Part shown: positions 33,218 through 44,689 of the stretch, in pieces | Layout of the letters: each line of letters starts with the position of its first letter | How positions within the stretch are numbered: the first letter of the stretch is position 1 | NCBI RefSeq assembly: GCF_002909485.1 | Contig: NZ_PPXG01000002.1 | Coordinates: forward strand, 682,001 to 746,000 | From: Stutzerimonas stutzeri | GTDB lineage: Bacteria; Pseudomonadota; Gammaproteobacteria; Pseudomonadales; Pseudomonadaceae | Length of the DNA stretch: 64,000 bases | Direction: 5' to 3' | Program-made: the position numbers and the translations under genes | Notes under the pieces: generated by a model | What the model was told of the DNA's origin: nothing | Seen by the model: the letters and a program-made list of their open reading frames with translations, nothing else | The model's database searches: none

Positions 33218-33928
33218 TCAGTTGCCTTTGACGGCCTTGCCACCGACGCTGCCCTCTTCAAGCATGATCTGGTACTCCTTGCCGTCCGTTTCTATCTGGT
33301 GCAGACGGACCAGCAGGTAGTCCCAATCCTTGGCGAACCAGAGGATGGTCTCGCGCTTGCTCTGAGTCGGATCACGCACGCGCTCCACCTTGATCGCGTC
33401 GACTCGGCCGGCCTTGGTACTAACCGTCTCTTCACCCAGTACGCGGAAATCGTAGGTTTCGATCTCGTCACCATCGACTACCTGATAGCTCATGCTCTTC
33501 TTGCCGGCTGCTACTTCATGCTGGAGAGCCAGCTGATAGGTCGACTTGTCCAGCAAACCACGATGCAGCGGCAATTTCACCGGATCGCCACGGTCAGAGC
33601 CTTCGACCTGCTTGCTGTCCCAGTCAAAGCGATGTTCGACACGCTTGCCCTTGCCCAGGCCGCTACGTTTGAGGCGATAGCTCAGCGGCAGGAAGGTGTC
33701 GCCTTCGGTGCGGAACGTGCTGCGTTCGTTAAGGCTGGCGACCAGCATGGATGCTTCGAAATCCAAGCGCCAGTTGGTGTCGTCCAGCTGTTCCAGGCTG
33801 CGCTGGGCTGTGCCGCTGACAGGCACCTGTTTCCAGTCGGCGGTGTAGCGTGCGGAGAAAGGCTTGAGCTCCAGTGCATGGACCGGCAGGGCCAGCACGG
33901 CTAGAGCGAGCAGCAAGGCGCGACGCAT
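33218..33928 (-). CDS. DUF3108-domain secreted protein
   Basis: 236 residues. Signal peptide about 1-20 (ALLLALAVLALPVHA). DUF3108 features follow: LKPFSARYTADWKQVPVSG, LPLSYRLKRSGLGKGKRVEH, and a KAGRVDAIKVERVRD block. Function unknown; members are periplasmic and accompany purN in pseudomonads (PA0943). Eight bp downstream of the purN stop, so likely in the purMN operon. Confidence 0.85.
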   Translation of the reverse strand: MRRALLLALAVLALPVHALELKPFSARYTADWKQVPVSGTAQRSLEQLDDTNWRLDFEASMLVASLNERSTFRTEGDTFLPLSYRLKRSGLGKGKRVEHRFDWDSKQVEGSDRGDPVKLPLHRGLLDKSTYQLALQHEVAAGKKSMSYQVVDGDEIETYDFRVLGEETVSTKAGRVDAIKVERVRDPTQSKRETILWFAKDWDYLLVRLHQIETDGKEYQIMLEEGSVGGKAVKGN

Positions 33929-33936
33929 GTTATCTC

Positions 33937-34584
33937 CTAGATTCTAATCTGATAGCCGGAGACCGGCAGGGTGGCGCCATCCAGCATCGCGCCTTGTTCG
34001 GTGAGGTGCAAGCGCCCTTCAGCAAACCAGCGCATGGCCAGTGGATAAATCTGGTGTTCTGCGGCATGGACCCGAGCTGTCAGTGATTCGACGTTCTCGC
34101 CAGGAGCAACCATCAGTGCGGCCTGGATTGCCACCGGGCCGCCGTCCAGTTCCTCGGTCACGAAATGCACACTGCAACCGTGCTCGCTGTCGCCGGCTTC
34201 GAGGGCGCGCCGATGGGTATCGAGTCCCTTGTATTTGGGTAGTAGCGATGGATGGATGTTCAGCAAACGACCGTGATAGTGGCGGACGAAAGCCGGTGTG
34301 AGGATGCGCATGAAACCGGCCAGAATCACCAGGTCCGGCGCATATCCATCGATCACTTCCATCAGTGCTGCATCGAAGGACTCGCGCCCATCGAATGCCT
34401 TGTGGTTGAGCACGGCAGTGGGAATGCCTGCGCTCTGCGCCCGGGTCAGCCCGAACGCATCGGCGCGGTTGGCAATTACGGCACGAATGCATGCTGGATT
34501 GCCTTCGGCCTGGCTGTCGATCAGGGCCTGCAGGTTGCTGCCGGACCCCGAAATCAATACCACCACATCGCAGGTCGCGGTCAT
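33937..34584 (-). CDS. purN: PurN, phosphoribosylglycinamide formyltransferase
   Basis: 215 residues. N-terminal VVLISGSGSNLQALIDSQ, catalytic Asn in AVIANRADAFG, HPSLLPKYKGLDTHRRALEA and GCSVHFVTEELDGGP are all signature blocks. It uses 10-formyl-THF to formylate GAR in purine synthesis. The start codon overlaps the purM stop by 1 bp (TGATG), so it is translationally coupled to purM. Confidence 0.96.
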   Translation of the reverse strand: MTATCDVVVLISGSGSNLQALIDSQAEGNPACIRAVIANRADAFGLTRAQSAGIPTAVLNHKAFDGRESFDAALMEVIDGYAPDLVILAGFMRILTPAFVRHYHGRLLNIHPSLLPKYKGLDTHRRALEAGDSEHGCSVHFVTEELDGGPVAIQAALMVAPGENVESLTARVHAAEHQIYPLAMRWFAEGRLHLTEQGAMLDGATLPVSGYQIRI

Positions 34585-35642
34585 CAGTGCTGTTTCAGGT
34601 TGTTCAGCACGACGCGTTCGGCACCTTCCGCTGCGCTGGAAATCTCGCCGATCACCCAGGGCTCCTCGCCGGACGCACGTAGATTGGAGAGGACCAATTC
34701 CACTTGATCTTGTGCGATACAGATGACCATGCCGACGCCGCAGTTGAGTACGCGGTGCATCTCATGCTCGTCAACGTTGCCCTGCTCCTGAAGCCAGTCG
34801 AACACCGCTGGGCGATTCCAGCTGGCTACATCAATGATCGCCTGGGCATCTTGCGGCAGTACACGTGGGATGTTGTCGAGCAGACCGCCGCCGGTGATGT
34901 GGGCCATGGCCTTGACCGCGCCGGTGTCCTTGATCAGCTTGAGCAGCGGTTTGACGTAGATGCGTGTCGGTGCCATCAGCAGCTCGGTGAGCGGTTTGCC
35001 GTCGACCTGGATAGTTTCGATATCTGCACCGGCGACTTCGATGATCTTGCGGATCAGCGAGTAGCCATTGGAGTGCGGACCGGATGAGGGCAGCGCGATC
35101 AGCGCGTCACCAGCGGCGACCTTGGAGCCGTCGATGATCTCAGCCTTTTCCACTACACCGACGCAGAAGCCGGCGAGGTCGTAATCTTCACCTTCGTACA
35201 TGCCCGGCATCTCGGCGGTTTCGCCGCCGACCAGGGAGCAGCCGGCCAGTTCGCAACCAGCGCCAATTCCGGTAACCACGGTAGCGGCAACGTCGACGTT
35301 GAGCTTGCCGGTAGCGTAGTAGTCGAGGAAGAACAACGGCTCGGCGCCACAGACCACCAGGTCGTTGACGCACATAGCGACCAGATCCTGGCCGATGCTG
35401 TCGTGCTTGTTCAGGTTCAGCGCCAGGCGCAGCTTGGTGCCGACGCCGTCAGTGCCGGAAACCAGTACCGGCTGCTTGTAGCCAGCCGGAATTTCGCACA
35501 GGGCGCCGAAGCCGCCCAGGCCGCCCATTACCTCAGGTCGGGCGGTGCGCTTGGCCACGCTTTTGATGCGTTCGACCAGCGCTTCGCCTGCATCGATATC
35601 GACGCCTGCGTCCTTGTAGCTGAGGGAGGGTTGCTTGCTCAT
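34584..35642 (-). CDS. purM: PurM, phosphoribosylformylglycinamidine cyclo-ligase
   Basis: 352 residues. Blocks: [60 protein letters not shown] and [17 protein letters not shown]. It makes AIR from FGAM, ATP-dependent. The ATG at 35642 gives the standard N-terminus ([13 protein letters not shown]); the open frame to 35720 is an extension. Divergent from the DUF2066 gene, with a 385-bp gap. Confidence 0.96.
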   Translation of the reverse strand: MSKQPSLSYKDAGVDIDAGEALVERIKSVAKRTARPEVMGGLGGFGALCEIPAGYKQPVLVSGTDGVGTKLRLALNLNKHDSIGQDLVAMCVNDLVVCGAEPLFFLDYYATGKLNVDVAATVVTGIGAGCELAGCSLVGGETAEMPGMYEGEDYDLAGFCVGVVEKAEIIDGSKVAAGDALIALPSSGPHSNGYSLIRKIIEVAGADIETIQVDGKPLTELLMAPTRIYVKPLLKLIKDTGAVKAMAHITGGGLLDNIPRVLPQDAQAIIDVASWNRPAVFDWLQEQGNVDEHEMHRVLNCGVGMVICIAQDQVELVLSNLRASGEEPWVIGEISSAAEGAERVVLNNLKQH

Positions 35643-36027
35643 AGAATCCGGACCTGTGAAAGGAGTGCGGTTGTCGACCGGTCGGGTGCTGCATCCAGGG
35701 CCTGTGAAAACGACTGCCATCGGGTAGTAGTGCCACCGGCATCGCTCGCGAATCGCCGGAGTTGCATCGCCCTGCGTCGCTTTTGCATAGGTTCTGAATG
35801 CCGGGCTCGGACAAGCGCCGGAACCGGTCTGCGGAAAGCGCGCGATTTTATCAGGCTTGCCGCATAGCGGCCATCCCGACCGCAGTGATGGGCGGCGGCG
35901 AGGATCAGCTTCTGCCTTGCCAAGTGTGAGACAGGCAGTTGCTGCGTCCAGGCCGGCTGTTTAAGGTGTAGCGACCAAATCCCCCTCACACATGCCTCCG
36001 GTATCCGGTGGCCTGCGAGAATCGATC
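35643..36027. other. Intergenic purM / DUF2066 region
   Basis: 385 bp between divergent genes, without a credible ORF. It must contain both promoters. I see AT-richer patches near 35845 and 35960 but no clear -35/-10 pair and no palindromic operator. Confidence 0.5.
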
Positions 36028-37086
36028 ATGCGCTCTATCTACCGCTTACTCGTTCTGTGCCTCGCACTGGGTGCAGCATCGCCCAGCCAGGCGGAGCTTC
36101 TCAAAGGCCTGTATCAGGTGCACGAGCCTGTTTCCAGTCAGCAGGCTGAAGAGCGTGCTGCCGCGTTGCAGCGAGCGTTCGACACGCTGCTCCTGCGTCT
36201 GACCGGCGATGCTGAAGTTGGCAAAAGCAAAGCTGTTGCGGCGCTGCGCGAAGATCCGCAGCAACTGATAAGCAAGTATGGCTATGAAGGCGAGCACATC
36301 GTGGTCGAATTCGATCCGGGCACGACAGAGCGCAGCCTGCGTCGCGCCGGCGTTTCTCTGTGGGGTGCGAACAGACCCACGGTGCTTGGGTGGTGGTTGA
36401 ACGAGCGGGTCGAGGGGACGCAATTGGTCGGCGATGGGCAGGACAGTGCGGCGCCATTACGTGCCGCTGCTCAGCACCGTGGACTTCCGCTACGCCTGCC
36501 GCTGGCAGATCTCTCCGAGCAACTGTCGGCGACGCCGGAAGCGTTTAGCGCGAGCGATCGCCGAACACTGAGCGATGCCTCCGAACGCTACGACGCCGAC
36601 GTACTGTTGGCGGTACACGCGAGCGAAGCCGATTCCGGTTGGCAGGCACAATGGAAAGTCTGGATTGAGGGCGAGCAGCACGATGGCAAGGTCAAGGCCA
36701 AGGATTCAGAAGCACTGGCCGATGCAGTGATGCTGGCGGTCAGTCAGTACCTGGCGCCTCGCTATGTGGTTGCGCCGGGTGCCGCTTCGGACATTACTCT
36801 GGAAATCATCGGCGCCGATGTTGCGCGCTTTGCTGAGCTGGATCGATTGCTCGAACCATTTGGTGGCAGTTTGCTCCGGGTTGAAAGCGATCGTCTTGTC
36901 TACCGGGTCAACGCCAGTCCCGAGCAGCTTCGGGCGCAGCTGTCGCTGGCGCGTTTGCAGGAAGTCAGCGAGGATGAGCCGCCGCTGGATGCCCGGCAGC
37001 CTTTGTCCGAAGACGGGACGGCGGAAGAGCCTGCCGATGCTCCCGCAACGCCCGGTACCGGCACGGTGCTGCGTTACAGCTGGTGA
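36028..37086 (+). CDS. DUF2066-domain secreted protein
   Basis: 352 residues. Signal peptide about 1-22 (LLVLCLALGAASPSQA), then ELLKGLYQVHEPVSSQQAEE, the DUF2066 core, and a Glu/Pro-rich C-terminal tail. Its function is unknown; it is conserved next to hda in pseudomonads. The frame opens at 35992, but the ATG at 36028 starts the signal peptide. It is 58 bp from the next gene on the same strand. Confidence 0.82.
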   Translation: MRSIYRLLVLCLALGAASPSQAELLKGLYQVHEPVSSQQAEERAAALQRAFDTLLLRLTGDAEVGKSKAVAALREDPQQLISKYGYEGEHIVVEFDPGTTERSLRRAGVSLWGANRPTVLGWWLNERVEGTQLVGDGQDSAAPLRAAAQHRGLPLRLPLADLSEQLSATPEAFSASDRRTLSDASERYDADVLLAVHASEADSGWQAQWKVWIEGEQHDGKVKAKDSEALADAVMLAVSQYLAPRYVVAPGAASDITLEIIGADVARFAELDRLLEPFGGSLLRVESDRLVYRVNASPEQLRAQLSLARLQEVSEDEPPLDARQPLSEDGTAEEPADAPATPGTGTVLRYSW

Positions 37087-37144
37087 TGGCGTGCAGTTTC
37101 TTATCTAGTTCCTCCGGCGACTGCCCTGCAAGGAAAGCATCGAT

Positions 37145-38242
37145 ATGACCATGAATAATTCGAACCGCTGGCTCTGGCTAGCAGGGCTGCTGTTGTGTGC
37201 CTGGCTGGTGTACCTGCTGACGCCGATACTCACGCCTTTTCTGATCGGAATTCTGCTGGCGTACTTGGGCGATCCGCTTGTCGATCGGCTGGAGCGCTGG
37301 GGGCTCTCGCGTACCTGGGGTGTCGTCGCGGTATTCACTCTGTTCAGTCTGCTGTTGTTGGTGATGTTTGTGGTCTTGGTGCCGATGCTGGGCAAGCAGC
37401 TGGTGCGGCTTTACCAGCTCGCGCCTCTGGCCCTGGATTGGCTGCAGCATCAGGCTCTGCCATGGGTGCAGGCTCAGTTCGGACTGCAGGAGAACTTCTG
37501 GCGTCTCGATCAGCTGAAGGGTGCGTTCGCGGCACACTTGGGTAGCACTACCGACGTTCTTGGAATGCTGCTGAGCCGCGCCACGGCTTCCGGTCTTGCA
37601 TTGCTGGTCTGGGTCGGCAATTTGCTACTGATACCTGTGGTGAGCTTCTATCTGATGCGCGACTGGGATTTGATCATGCTCAAGTTGCGTAGCCTGTTGC
37701 CACGCCGACGTGAAGGCATGGTGGTGCGCCTGATAAACGAATGCCATGAGGTGATCGGCGCTTTCCTGCGTGGCCAGTTACTGGTCATGCTGGCGCTGGC
37801 TATTATTTATGCTTCCGGGCTGTCCTTGCTGGGGCTCGAGTTGGGGCTGTTGATCGGCGTGCTGGCCGGCCTCGCCAGCATCGTGCCTTACATGGGGTTC
37901 GTGGTCGGCATCGGCGCTGCAGTGATAGCTGCGCTGTTCCAGTTCGGGCTGGCGCCTTATCCGCTGCTGGGTGTGGCAGCCGTCTTCACGGTAGGGCAGA
38001 TGCTCGAGGGCATGCTGCTGACGCCGCTGCTGGTTGGGGATCGCATTGGACTGCATCCGGTAGCGGTGATTTTCGCTGTGCTTGCTGGCGGTCAGCTGTT
38101 TGGCTTCACTGGCGTACTGCTGGCACTGCCGGTGGCGGCAGTGATCATGGTTCTGCTGCGTCACGCGCACGATCTCTATAAACTCTCGGACCTTTACGCC
38201 GAGCCCGCCGGTGCACCGGCCGAACCACCCAGTCAGCCATGA
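37145..38242 (+). CDS. AI-2E/PerM-family membrane transporter
   Basis: 365 residues, about seven transmembrane segments. N-terminal WLAGLLLCAWLVYLLTPILT, GILLAYLGDPLVDRLER, then a middle periplasmic part, GVLAGLASIVPYMGFVVGIG and the PF01594 GQMLEGMLLTPLLVGDRIGL. The family includes AI-2 exporters and Na+/H+ antiporter-like proteins; the substrate here is unknown. Its stop overlaps the hda start by 4 bp. Confidence 0.9.
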   Translation: MTMNNSNRWLWLAGLLLCAWLVYLLTPILTPFLIGILLAYLGDPLVDRLERWGLSRTWGVVAVFTLFSLLLLVMFVVLVPMLGKQLVRLYQLAPLALDWLQHQALPWVQAQFGLQENFWRLDQLKGAFAAHLGSTTDVLGMLLSRATASGLALLVWVGNLLLIPVVSFYLMRDWDLIMLKLRSLLPRRREGMVVRLINECHEVIGAFLRGQLLVMLALAIIYASGLSLLGLELGLLIGVLAGLASIVPYMGFVVGIGAAVIAALFQFGLAPYPLLGVAAVFTVGQMLEGMLLTPLLVGDRIGLHPVAVIFAVLAGGQLFGFTGVLLALPVAAVIMVLLRHAHDLYKLSDLYAEPAGAPAEPPSQP

Positions 38243-38943
38243 AACCCATCCAGCTTCCCCTTGGCGTCCGTCTGCGCGACGATGCCACCTTCGCCAACTT
38301 CTACCCGGGCGCAAACGCCGCGGCGCTCGGCTATGTCGAACGGCTGTGCTCGCCTGCTGCAGGCTGGTCCGATGAGCTTATCTATCTATGGGGGCAGGCA
38401 GGCGTCGGTCGTAGCCACCTGTTGCAGGCTGCTTGCCTGCGAGTAGAAGAGCGTGGGGAGCTGGCGGTCTATCTGCCGCTTGCCGAGGTTGCCGAGTACG
38501 GCCCGGCTTTGCTGGATAACCTCGAGCAAAGCGAACTCGTGTGCGTAGACGACCTTGAAGCAATAGCCGGCGATGCTGTTTGGGAAGAAGCACTGTTCCA
38601 TCTGTTCAATCGCCTGCGCGATGCCGGGCGGCGGTTGCTGCTGGCAGCGGACGCATCACCGCGGGAGTTGGCAATAGAGCTTCCCGATCTCAAGTCGCGG
38701 TTAAGCCTGGCGCTGGTATTTCAGCTGCAGCAGCTGTCCGATGAGGACAAGCTACGCGCCCTCCAGCTGCGTGCCTCGCGCCGTGGGCTGAATCTGCCGG
38801 ACGATGTGGGTCGCTTCATCCTGACACGCGGCTCGCGCAGTATGAATGCGCTCTTCGAGCTGCTCGACCAGTTGGATCAGGCTTCGCTGCAGGCGCAGCG
38901 CAAGCTGACCATTCCTTTCCTCAAGGAAACACTTGGCTGGTAG
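38239..38943 (+). CDS. hda: Hda, DnaA regulatory inactivator homologue
   Basis: 234 residues. AAA+ domain of the DnaA/Hda family: IQLPLGVRLRDDATFANFYP at the N-terminus, Walker A WGQAGVGRSHLLQA, Walker B VCVDDLEAI, and LKSRLSLALVFQLQQL with the sensor 2 region. Hda with the sliding clamp stimulates ATP hydrolysis by DnaA. It lacks the HTH of DnaA. ATGA overlap with the AI-2E gene suggests co-translation. Walker A has GVGRS rather than the GxGKT form. Confidence 0.9.
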   Translation: MKPIQLPLGVRLRDDATFANFYPGANAAALGYVERLCSPAAGWSDELIYLWGQAGVGRSHLLQAACLRVEERGELAVYLPLAEVAEYGPALLDNLEQSELVCVDDLEAIAGDAVWEEALFHLFNRLRDAGRRLLLAADASPRELAIELPDLKSRLSLALVFQLQQLSDEDKLRALQLRASRRGLNLPDDVGRFILTRGSRSMNALFELLDQLDQASLQAQRKLTIPFLKETLGW

Positions 38944-38974
38944 CGTAGGTTGCAACCAGCCCTAGAGTGTTCCG

Positions 38975-40333
<1,359 letters not shown>

Positions 40334-40498
40334 TTGTAGTTGCGTCTCGCCGGTTGAGGTAGCCATTCTAACCTTCAACGAGTCGCCTGCCGAATGCGCT
40401 GCTTGGATGACTTGGCGCAGGCGTACCCGCCTGTTCGGGTCTTATGATCGCAAAGGCTGTCGCGTCAAGCTTTTACGACGGCCCTTTAAGGAGAAGGG

Positions 40499-41731
40499 AT
40501 GCAACAGCGCATCGACAACATGCTGGAGTTCGGCCGATTTCTGGTCAGGCGTTTCCTGACTGATCGGGGGCCACATAGCGCGGCGGCTTTGACCTATACC
40601 ACGCTGTTCGCCGTGGTGCCGATGATGACCGTCACCTTCGCCATGCTTTCGGCGATACCCGCCTTCAAGGGCGTTGGCGAGCAGATTCAGTTCTACATCT
40701 TTAACAACTTCATCCCCTCCACCGGAGCGACCATCCAGGAGTACTTGCTCGCATTCACTACACAGGCCCGGCAGCTCACCTGGTTTGGCGTAGGTTTTCT
40801 CATGGCCACCGCATTGATGATGCTGCTGACCATTGAGAAAGCGTTCAATACCATTTGGCGTGTACGACAGCCGCGAAGAGGCGTGTCCAGCTTTCTGCTG
40901 TATTGGGCGATTCTCAGTTTGGGCCCGCTGCTGCTCGGGGCAGGCTTTGCCACTAGCACCTACATTGCGTCGCTTTCGCTGATTTCAGGGCCGTATGCGC
41001 TCATTGGTGTCGGCACGCTGATAAAACTCATGCCGCTGCTGCTGAGTGTGGCGGCTTTCACGCTCATATATGCAGCGGTGCCCAACACGCGGGTTCCGCT
41101 GCGGCATGCCTTGGTCGGGGGAGTGTTTACCGCTGTGCTGTTCGAGACAGCGAAGCAGCTGTTTGGTCTTTATGTCAGTTATTTCCCCAGCTACCAGCTG
41201 ATTTACGGCGCTTTCGCTGCTGTTCCGCTGTTTCTGTTGTGGGTCTATCTGTCGTGGATGATCGTGCTGTTCGGTGCCGAGCTGGTCTGCGGCCTGTCGT
41301 CGTCGCAGCAGTGGCGCCGCCGCCCGCTACCGCGCCTGTTGGTCATGCTGATGCTGTTGCGCAACTTGCACCAACGCCAGCAGGGGGGGCGAGAGCTCCA
41401 TTTGCGTGATCTACACAAGGTAGGCCTGCGATTGCCAGAAGATGAGTGGGACGACATCCTCGGCTTTTTCGAACAGGAGCAACTTGTCTGCCGAACTGGC
41501 GGCGGTGGCTGGGTGCTTTGTCGTGATCTAAACCACTACAGCCTGGATCAGCTGCTGCGCTGCAATCCCTGGCCGCTTTCAGCGCGGGTGGCGCTGCCGG
41601 AGCAGCTCGATGAGCCTTGGTATCCGACGCTGCGACGTTCCCTTGAGTTATTGCAGCAGGAGCAAGCCAATCTGTTCGGTGGAAGCCTGGCGGACTGGCT
41701 GCAAGCGAGCGATGACAAAAAACGTCAGTAA
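40499..41731 (+). CDS. yihY: YihY/UPF0761-family inner membrane protein
   Basis: 410 residues. N-terminal [20 protein letters not shown], about six transmembrane helices in the first 270 residues including [21 protein letters not shown] segments, and [21 protein letters not shown] cytoplasmic C-terminal winged-helix-like extension of about 130 residues follows, as in many proteobacterial members. Formerly mis-annotated as ribonuclease BN. Function unknown. ATG follows GGAGAAGGG. Confidence 0.9.
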   Translation: MQQRIDNMLEFGRFLVRRFLTDRGPHSAAALTYTTLFAVVPMMTVTFAMLSAIPAFKGVGEQIQFYIFNNFIPSTGATIQEYLLAFTTQARQLTWFGVGFLMATALMMLLTIEKAFNTIWRVRQPRRGVSSFLLYWAILSLGPLLLGAGFATSTYIASLSLISGPYALIGVGTLIKLMPLLLSVAAFTLIYAAVPNTRVPLRHALVGGVFTAVLFETAKQLFGLYVSYFPSYQLIYGAFAAVPLFLLWVYLSWMIVLFGAELVCGLSSSQQWRRRPLPRLLVMLMLLRNLHQRQQGGRELHLRDLHKVGLRLPEDEWDDILGFFEQEQLVCRTGGGGWVLCRDLNHYSLDQLLRCNPWPLSARVALPEQLDEPWYPTLRRSLELLQQEQANLFGGSLADWLQASDDKKRQ

Positions 41732-41771
41732 CGGAGTGATTGCGCTGCTGCGGACCATGGTTTTAAGAGCT

Positions 41772-41797
41772 GTTTCAGTGGCGCGAGTGGCTGAAAC
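41772..41797 (+). terminator. Inverted repeat after yihY
   Basis: GTTTCAG / CTGAAAC, 7-bp arms with a 12-nt loop, 40 bp after the yihY stop. No T-run; a weak terminator or operator candidate. Confidence 0.3.
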
Positions 41798-41880
41798 GCG
41801 AACGTATGCGGGTGTGCTAGGCGGAATTCTTTAATGGCACGCTTCTGGCTATGGCTTGGGTGGTTGAGAAGGACGGCGTG

Positions 41881-42078
41881 ATGAACGGCAAGCGCAGCAC
41901 CATTCTATATTTGCACCAGCGAGCGCCGGATGCTGCGCTTGAGGCATTGAATCGCCTGACAGGCCTGCAATTTGTGCAGTGGCCAGAATCGCTGGTGGAT
42001 CGATCAGGCGTGCGGGAGGATGCCCCTCGAGCCGTTCTGCAGGCTGTGCCGGCAAAGCCGAAGACGGTTAGTGGCTGA
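41881..42078 (+). CDS. Small hypothetical protein
   Basis: 65 residues, starting MNGKRSTILYLHQRAPDAAL with a LEALNRLTGLQFVQWPESLV core. ATG at 41881 has AGGA about 8 nt upstream. It converges with the next gene with one base between stops. A basic, soluble protein; family not recognised. Confidence 0.6.
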   Translation: MNGKRSTILYLHQRAPDAALEALNRLTGLQFVQWPESLVDRSGVREDAPRAVLQAVPAKPKTVSG

Positions 42079-42079
42079 C

Positions 42080-42472
42080 TCAGGCCTGGGCTGTTTGCTG
42101 CTCTGTGGCAACAGGCTCGACCGGATGTACGAATAGTTCTTCGACTGTAATCGCTGTCACTGGTGCGGCGGCGCGCAGGTGCACCTGGAGATCTTCGATC
42201 TTGTGGCGGACTGGCAGTCGAGCGACCCCAGACAGCAGAATCTTGCCGGCACCGTCGGTTCGTCCGTGATCGATAGCCGCTTCCCGCTGTTGTTGCCCAT
42301 CGCGGTACTTGGCGACAAGCGACACTGACAGTCCCGCGCGCCCCTGCAGCTGCAGCCAACTTGCAACATTGAATTCAGCGACGCGACCGTCGTAGGTCGT
42401 GAGTGCGATGGCGGCTTGCTCGACGATGCGCGCAGGTACGGTACCGATCAATTTGTCGTGGAGTTGAGACAT
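42080..42472 (-). CDS. Hypothetical protein
   Basis: 130 residues. Starts MSQLHDKLIGTVPARIVEQA, with later RVAEFNVASWLQLQGRAGLS. No signal peptide or transmembrane helix, no recognised motif. The ATG at 42472 is chosen over one at 42541, whose extra part is not protein-like. Divergent from the thioredoxin-like lipoprotein gene. Confidence 0.7.
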   Translation of the reverse strand: MSQLHDKLIGTVPARIVEQAAIALTTYDGRVAEFNVASWLQLQGRAGLSVSLVAKYRDGQQQREAAIDHGRTDGAGKILLSGVARLPVRHKIEDLQVHLRAAAPVTAITVEELFVHPVEPVATEQQTAQA

Positions 42473-42698
42473 GGCTTCGCTACTGGCTTGCGTTGGTTGG
42501 TGCGGAATTATAGGCAGTGCCGCTACGGCAAAACTGTGCACTTGAACGCCGCAGCACGTGACCGGACTCGCAGAACGGTAAAAACGCGACGGTTACTTGG
42601 CGCCGTCGGCAACTTCGTCAGGATACGGCCGTTGCCGTTCGTGCCCTTGCGAAAGGGAAGCGGTATGCTGCTGCCGCACGTGTGGGAGATTAACGATC

Positions 42699-43157
42699 AT
42701 GACCAAATGGCTTGCATCATCACTAATTGTTTTCGCCTGTCTTTTTCTTTCTGCCTGTGAAAAGGGCTGGGGCGTAGATCAGCATGGACGCGAAATCACG
42801 TCGTCCCATCTGCAGGGCAGGTGGTTATTGATCAATTATTGGGCCGAATGGTGCGGCCCCTGTCGCACCGAGATACCTGAGCTAAATGCCCTGGCGGAAT
42901 CGCGGCAGGATTTGGAAGTGTTCGGTGTGAACTTCGACGAATTGCGCGGCGAAGAACTCATTCAGGCGTCCGAAGCGCTGGGGATTCGCTTCCGCGTGCT
43001 CAGCGATGATCCTGCCGAGCGCCTGCAGCTTCCGCGTAGCGAGGTGCTTCCGGTTTCCTACCTAGTGGACGAGAAGGGCGCTGTGCGGGAGCGATTGGTA
43101 GGCGAGCAAACAGCCGAGGGAATACTTGCTCATCTCTCCCGGCTAAGGGGCGAGTAA
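42699..43157 (+). CDS. TlpA/thioredoxin-like lipoprotein
   Basis: 152 residues. Lipoprotein signal LIVFACLFLSAC with the lipid-modified Cys at about residue 20. A thioredoxin-fold domain follows, with active site WAEWCGPCRTEIPELN at about residues 49-64 and cis-Pro loop EVLPVSYLVDEKG. Envelope-located thiol-disulfide oxidoreductase, PA0953-like. ATG follows GGGAG. It converges with the transglycosylase gene. Confidence 0.88.
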   Translation: MTKWLASSLIVFACLFLSACEKGWGVDQHGREITSSHLQGRWLLINYWAEWCGPCRTEIPELNALAESRQDLEVFGVNFDELRGEELIQASEALGIRFRVLSDDPAERLQLPRSEVLPVSYLVDEKGAVRERLVGEQTAEGILAHLSRLRGE

Positions 43158-43171
43158 CGCAGGGCGCAGGT

Positions 43172-43744
43172 TTACGGTTTGACGTACCAAAAATCCTGCC
43201 AGAAACCGATTACTTTGGCCGGGTAGCGGTTCTTGCCGAGGCTACCGTTGTAACGCGCCAACGCTCTGTTGATGTCGCCATTTTCCTTCTTCAGGTAGTA
43301 GCTGAGAATCGTGCAGCCATAGCGAAGATTGGTGGCATTGTCGGTGAGGTTGTCCTGCGGTCGGCCTAGTTCGGCCTTCCAGAACGGCATGACCTGCATC
43401 ATGCCTTGAGCGCCAACAGTGGAAATGGCGAAGCGGTCGAAATGGCTTTCGGCATGGATAAGCGCCAATACCAGTTCCGGCTTCAGGCCTGCCTTGCTGG
43501 CCTCACCATGTACTAACCTGAGCAGCGATAGCCTTTCTCCTGCGTCGGGAATGTAGCGCTTGAGTCGTGCGGACATGTCTACCAGCCACACCTCGGCATC
43601 GAAGCGGTCTTGAAAACTGTCCGCTTCGGCAACGGTGCGCTGCATCAGGTCCCGGAGTTCAGGTTCGGGAGCCTGGCGGATGTTCGCTGCTGCTGGAATC
43701 GTGCTGACCAGCAGCATTGCTAGAAGAAGATCACGCGCCTTCAT
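43172..43744 (-). CDS. Secreted lytic transglycosylase (SLT domain)
   Basis: 190 residues. Signal peptide about 1-20. The SLT lysozyme-like domain has the catalytic Glu in LALIHAESHFDRFAISTVGA, the GAQGMMQVMPFW motif and ALARYNGSLGKNRYP. It cleaves peptidoglycan between MurNAc and GlcNAc with 1,6-anhydro formation. It begins 6 bp after the stop of the lipoprotein gene, so the two probably share a transcript. Confidence 0.9.
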   Translation of the reverse strand: MKARDLLLAMLLVSTIPAAANIRQAPEPELRDLMQRTVAEADSFQDRFDAEVWLVDMSARLKRYIPDAGERLSLLRLVHGEASKAGLKPELVLALIHAESHFDRFAISTVGAQGMMQVMPFWKAELGRPQDNLTDNATNLRYGCTILSYYLKKENGDINRALARYNGSLGKNRYPAKVIGFWQDFWYVKP

Positions 43745-43750
43745 CGGACG

Positions 43751-44680
43751 TCAGTTGCCGCCGCTGTCGATCAGGCTTTGCAAAAACTCCTGCTGAAGCT
43801 CAGGATCGTTACGCGTTAGTTCGATCAGGCTCTGCTCGAGCTCGCTGGCTTCTTCTTCCAGGCCCAGTTCGGACAGGCGACGGACACGATGCACCCATTG
43901 CGCTACATCGTCACCCTCGAGGTCGTCGAAGATCAGGTCATGGGCCTCCTGTAACTTGCCGCGCAGCTTGTGGCTGACCAGCAGCGTAGCGTCGGCCCGA
44001 GTGCCGTCCTGAGGATCTTCGACCGACAACTGCAGCTTGCCGACTTGGGCAATGTCCTGGTCGGCGAAGGGGCCGTCCAGCAGATTCAGCCGGAGCACCC
44101 CATGACGGTCTGTGGAAAGCTCATGGGTGTGCGGGCCGGCAATGACCATCACTGGGCGTTCAGCCCAGGGTAGGCTGCTGTACTCAAGTCGCGCATCACG
44201 GCGCTGCTCGTTGAGGCTGGCCAGGTTCTGTTGCGATCGCCCGTTGGATTCGACGTTCATGAACGGATTGATGCCCGCGAATCCGTAGCTGATCCAGCCC
44301 CGCGTTGCACTCTCGGGAATATTGCCGAGCATCACCACGTTGAGCACGTTGGCGCCGACACCAGCGACCACTGCGACGACGCCCATGGGAATCTCGTACA
44401 GCTCGCGCCAGGGTTGGTAGGGGGTGTAGCGGTCGTAACGACGTGTGACTTCGAAGTCGGTAACCTCGAAGCTCTTCTGTTCCTGTACGCGGATGCGGCG
44501 CTGTGGCAGTTCAAGCACCTGAGGCTCGCCAAGTTCGATGCGCAGGCTATGGTCAAGCAGTTTGCGTTCGGTGCGCGCCTCATGCTCGCTGCGTTGCGGC
44601 AAGTGGTTGGCGCAGCCGCCGAGGAGCAGCGCCGCACAAAGTGCGGCACTGGTTGAAACGACAATATGTCGGTTGAGCAT
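43751..44680 (-). CDS. Putative outer-membrane lipoprotein
   Basis: 309 residues. Lipobox LLGGC with Cys near residue 23. Contains QVLELPQRRIRVQEQKSFEV, a short hydrophobic segment (GVVAVVAGVGANVLNVVMLG) and an acidic C-terminus with Leu/Glu-rich helices. No known family is recognised. It lies between proS (9 bp after its stop) and the transglycosylase gene, all on the minus strand, suggesting an operon. Confidence 0.75.
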   Translation of the reverse strand: MLNRHIVVSTSAALCAALLLGGCANHLPQRSEHEARTERKLLDHSLRIELGEPQVLELPQRRIRVQEQKSFEVTDFEVTRRYDRYTPYQPWRELYEIPMGVVAVVAGVGANVLNVVMLGNIPESATRGWISYGFAGINPFMNVESNGRSQQNLASLNEQRRDARLEYSSLPWAERPVMVIAGPHTHELSTDRHGVLRLNLLDGPFADQDIAQVGKLQLSVEDPQDGTRADATLLVSHKLRGKLQEAHDLIFDDLEGDDVAQWVHRVRRLSELGLEEEASELEQSLIELTRNDPELQQEFLQSLIDSGGN

Positions 44681-44689
44681 GGTTTCCGG

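Noticed and set aside
42080..42472. PilZ-like c-di-GMP domain suspected in the hypothetical protein
   Set aside because: No RxxxR or D/NxSxxG motif is present.
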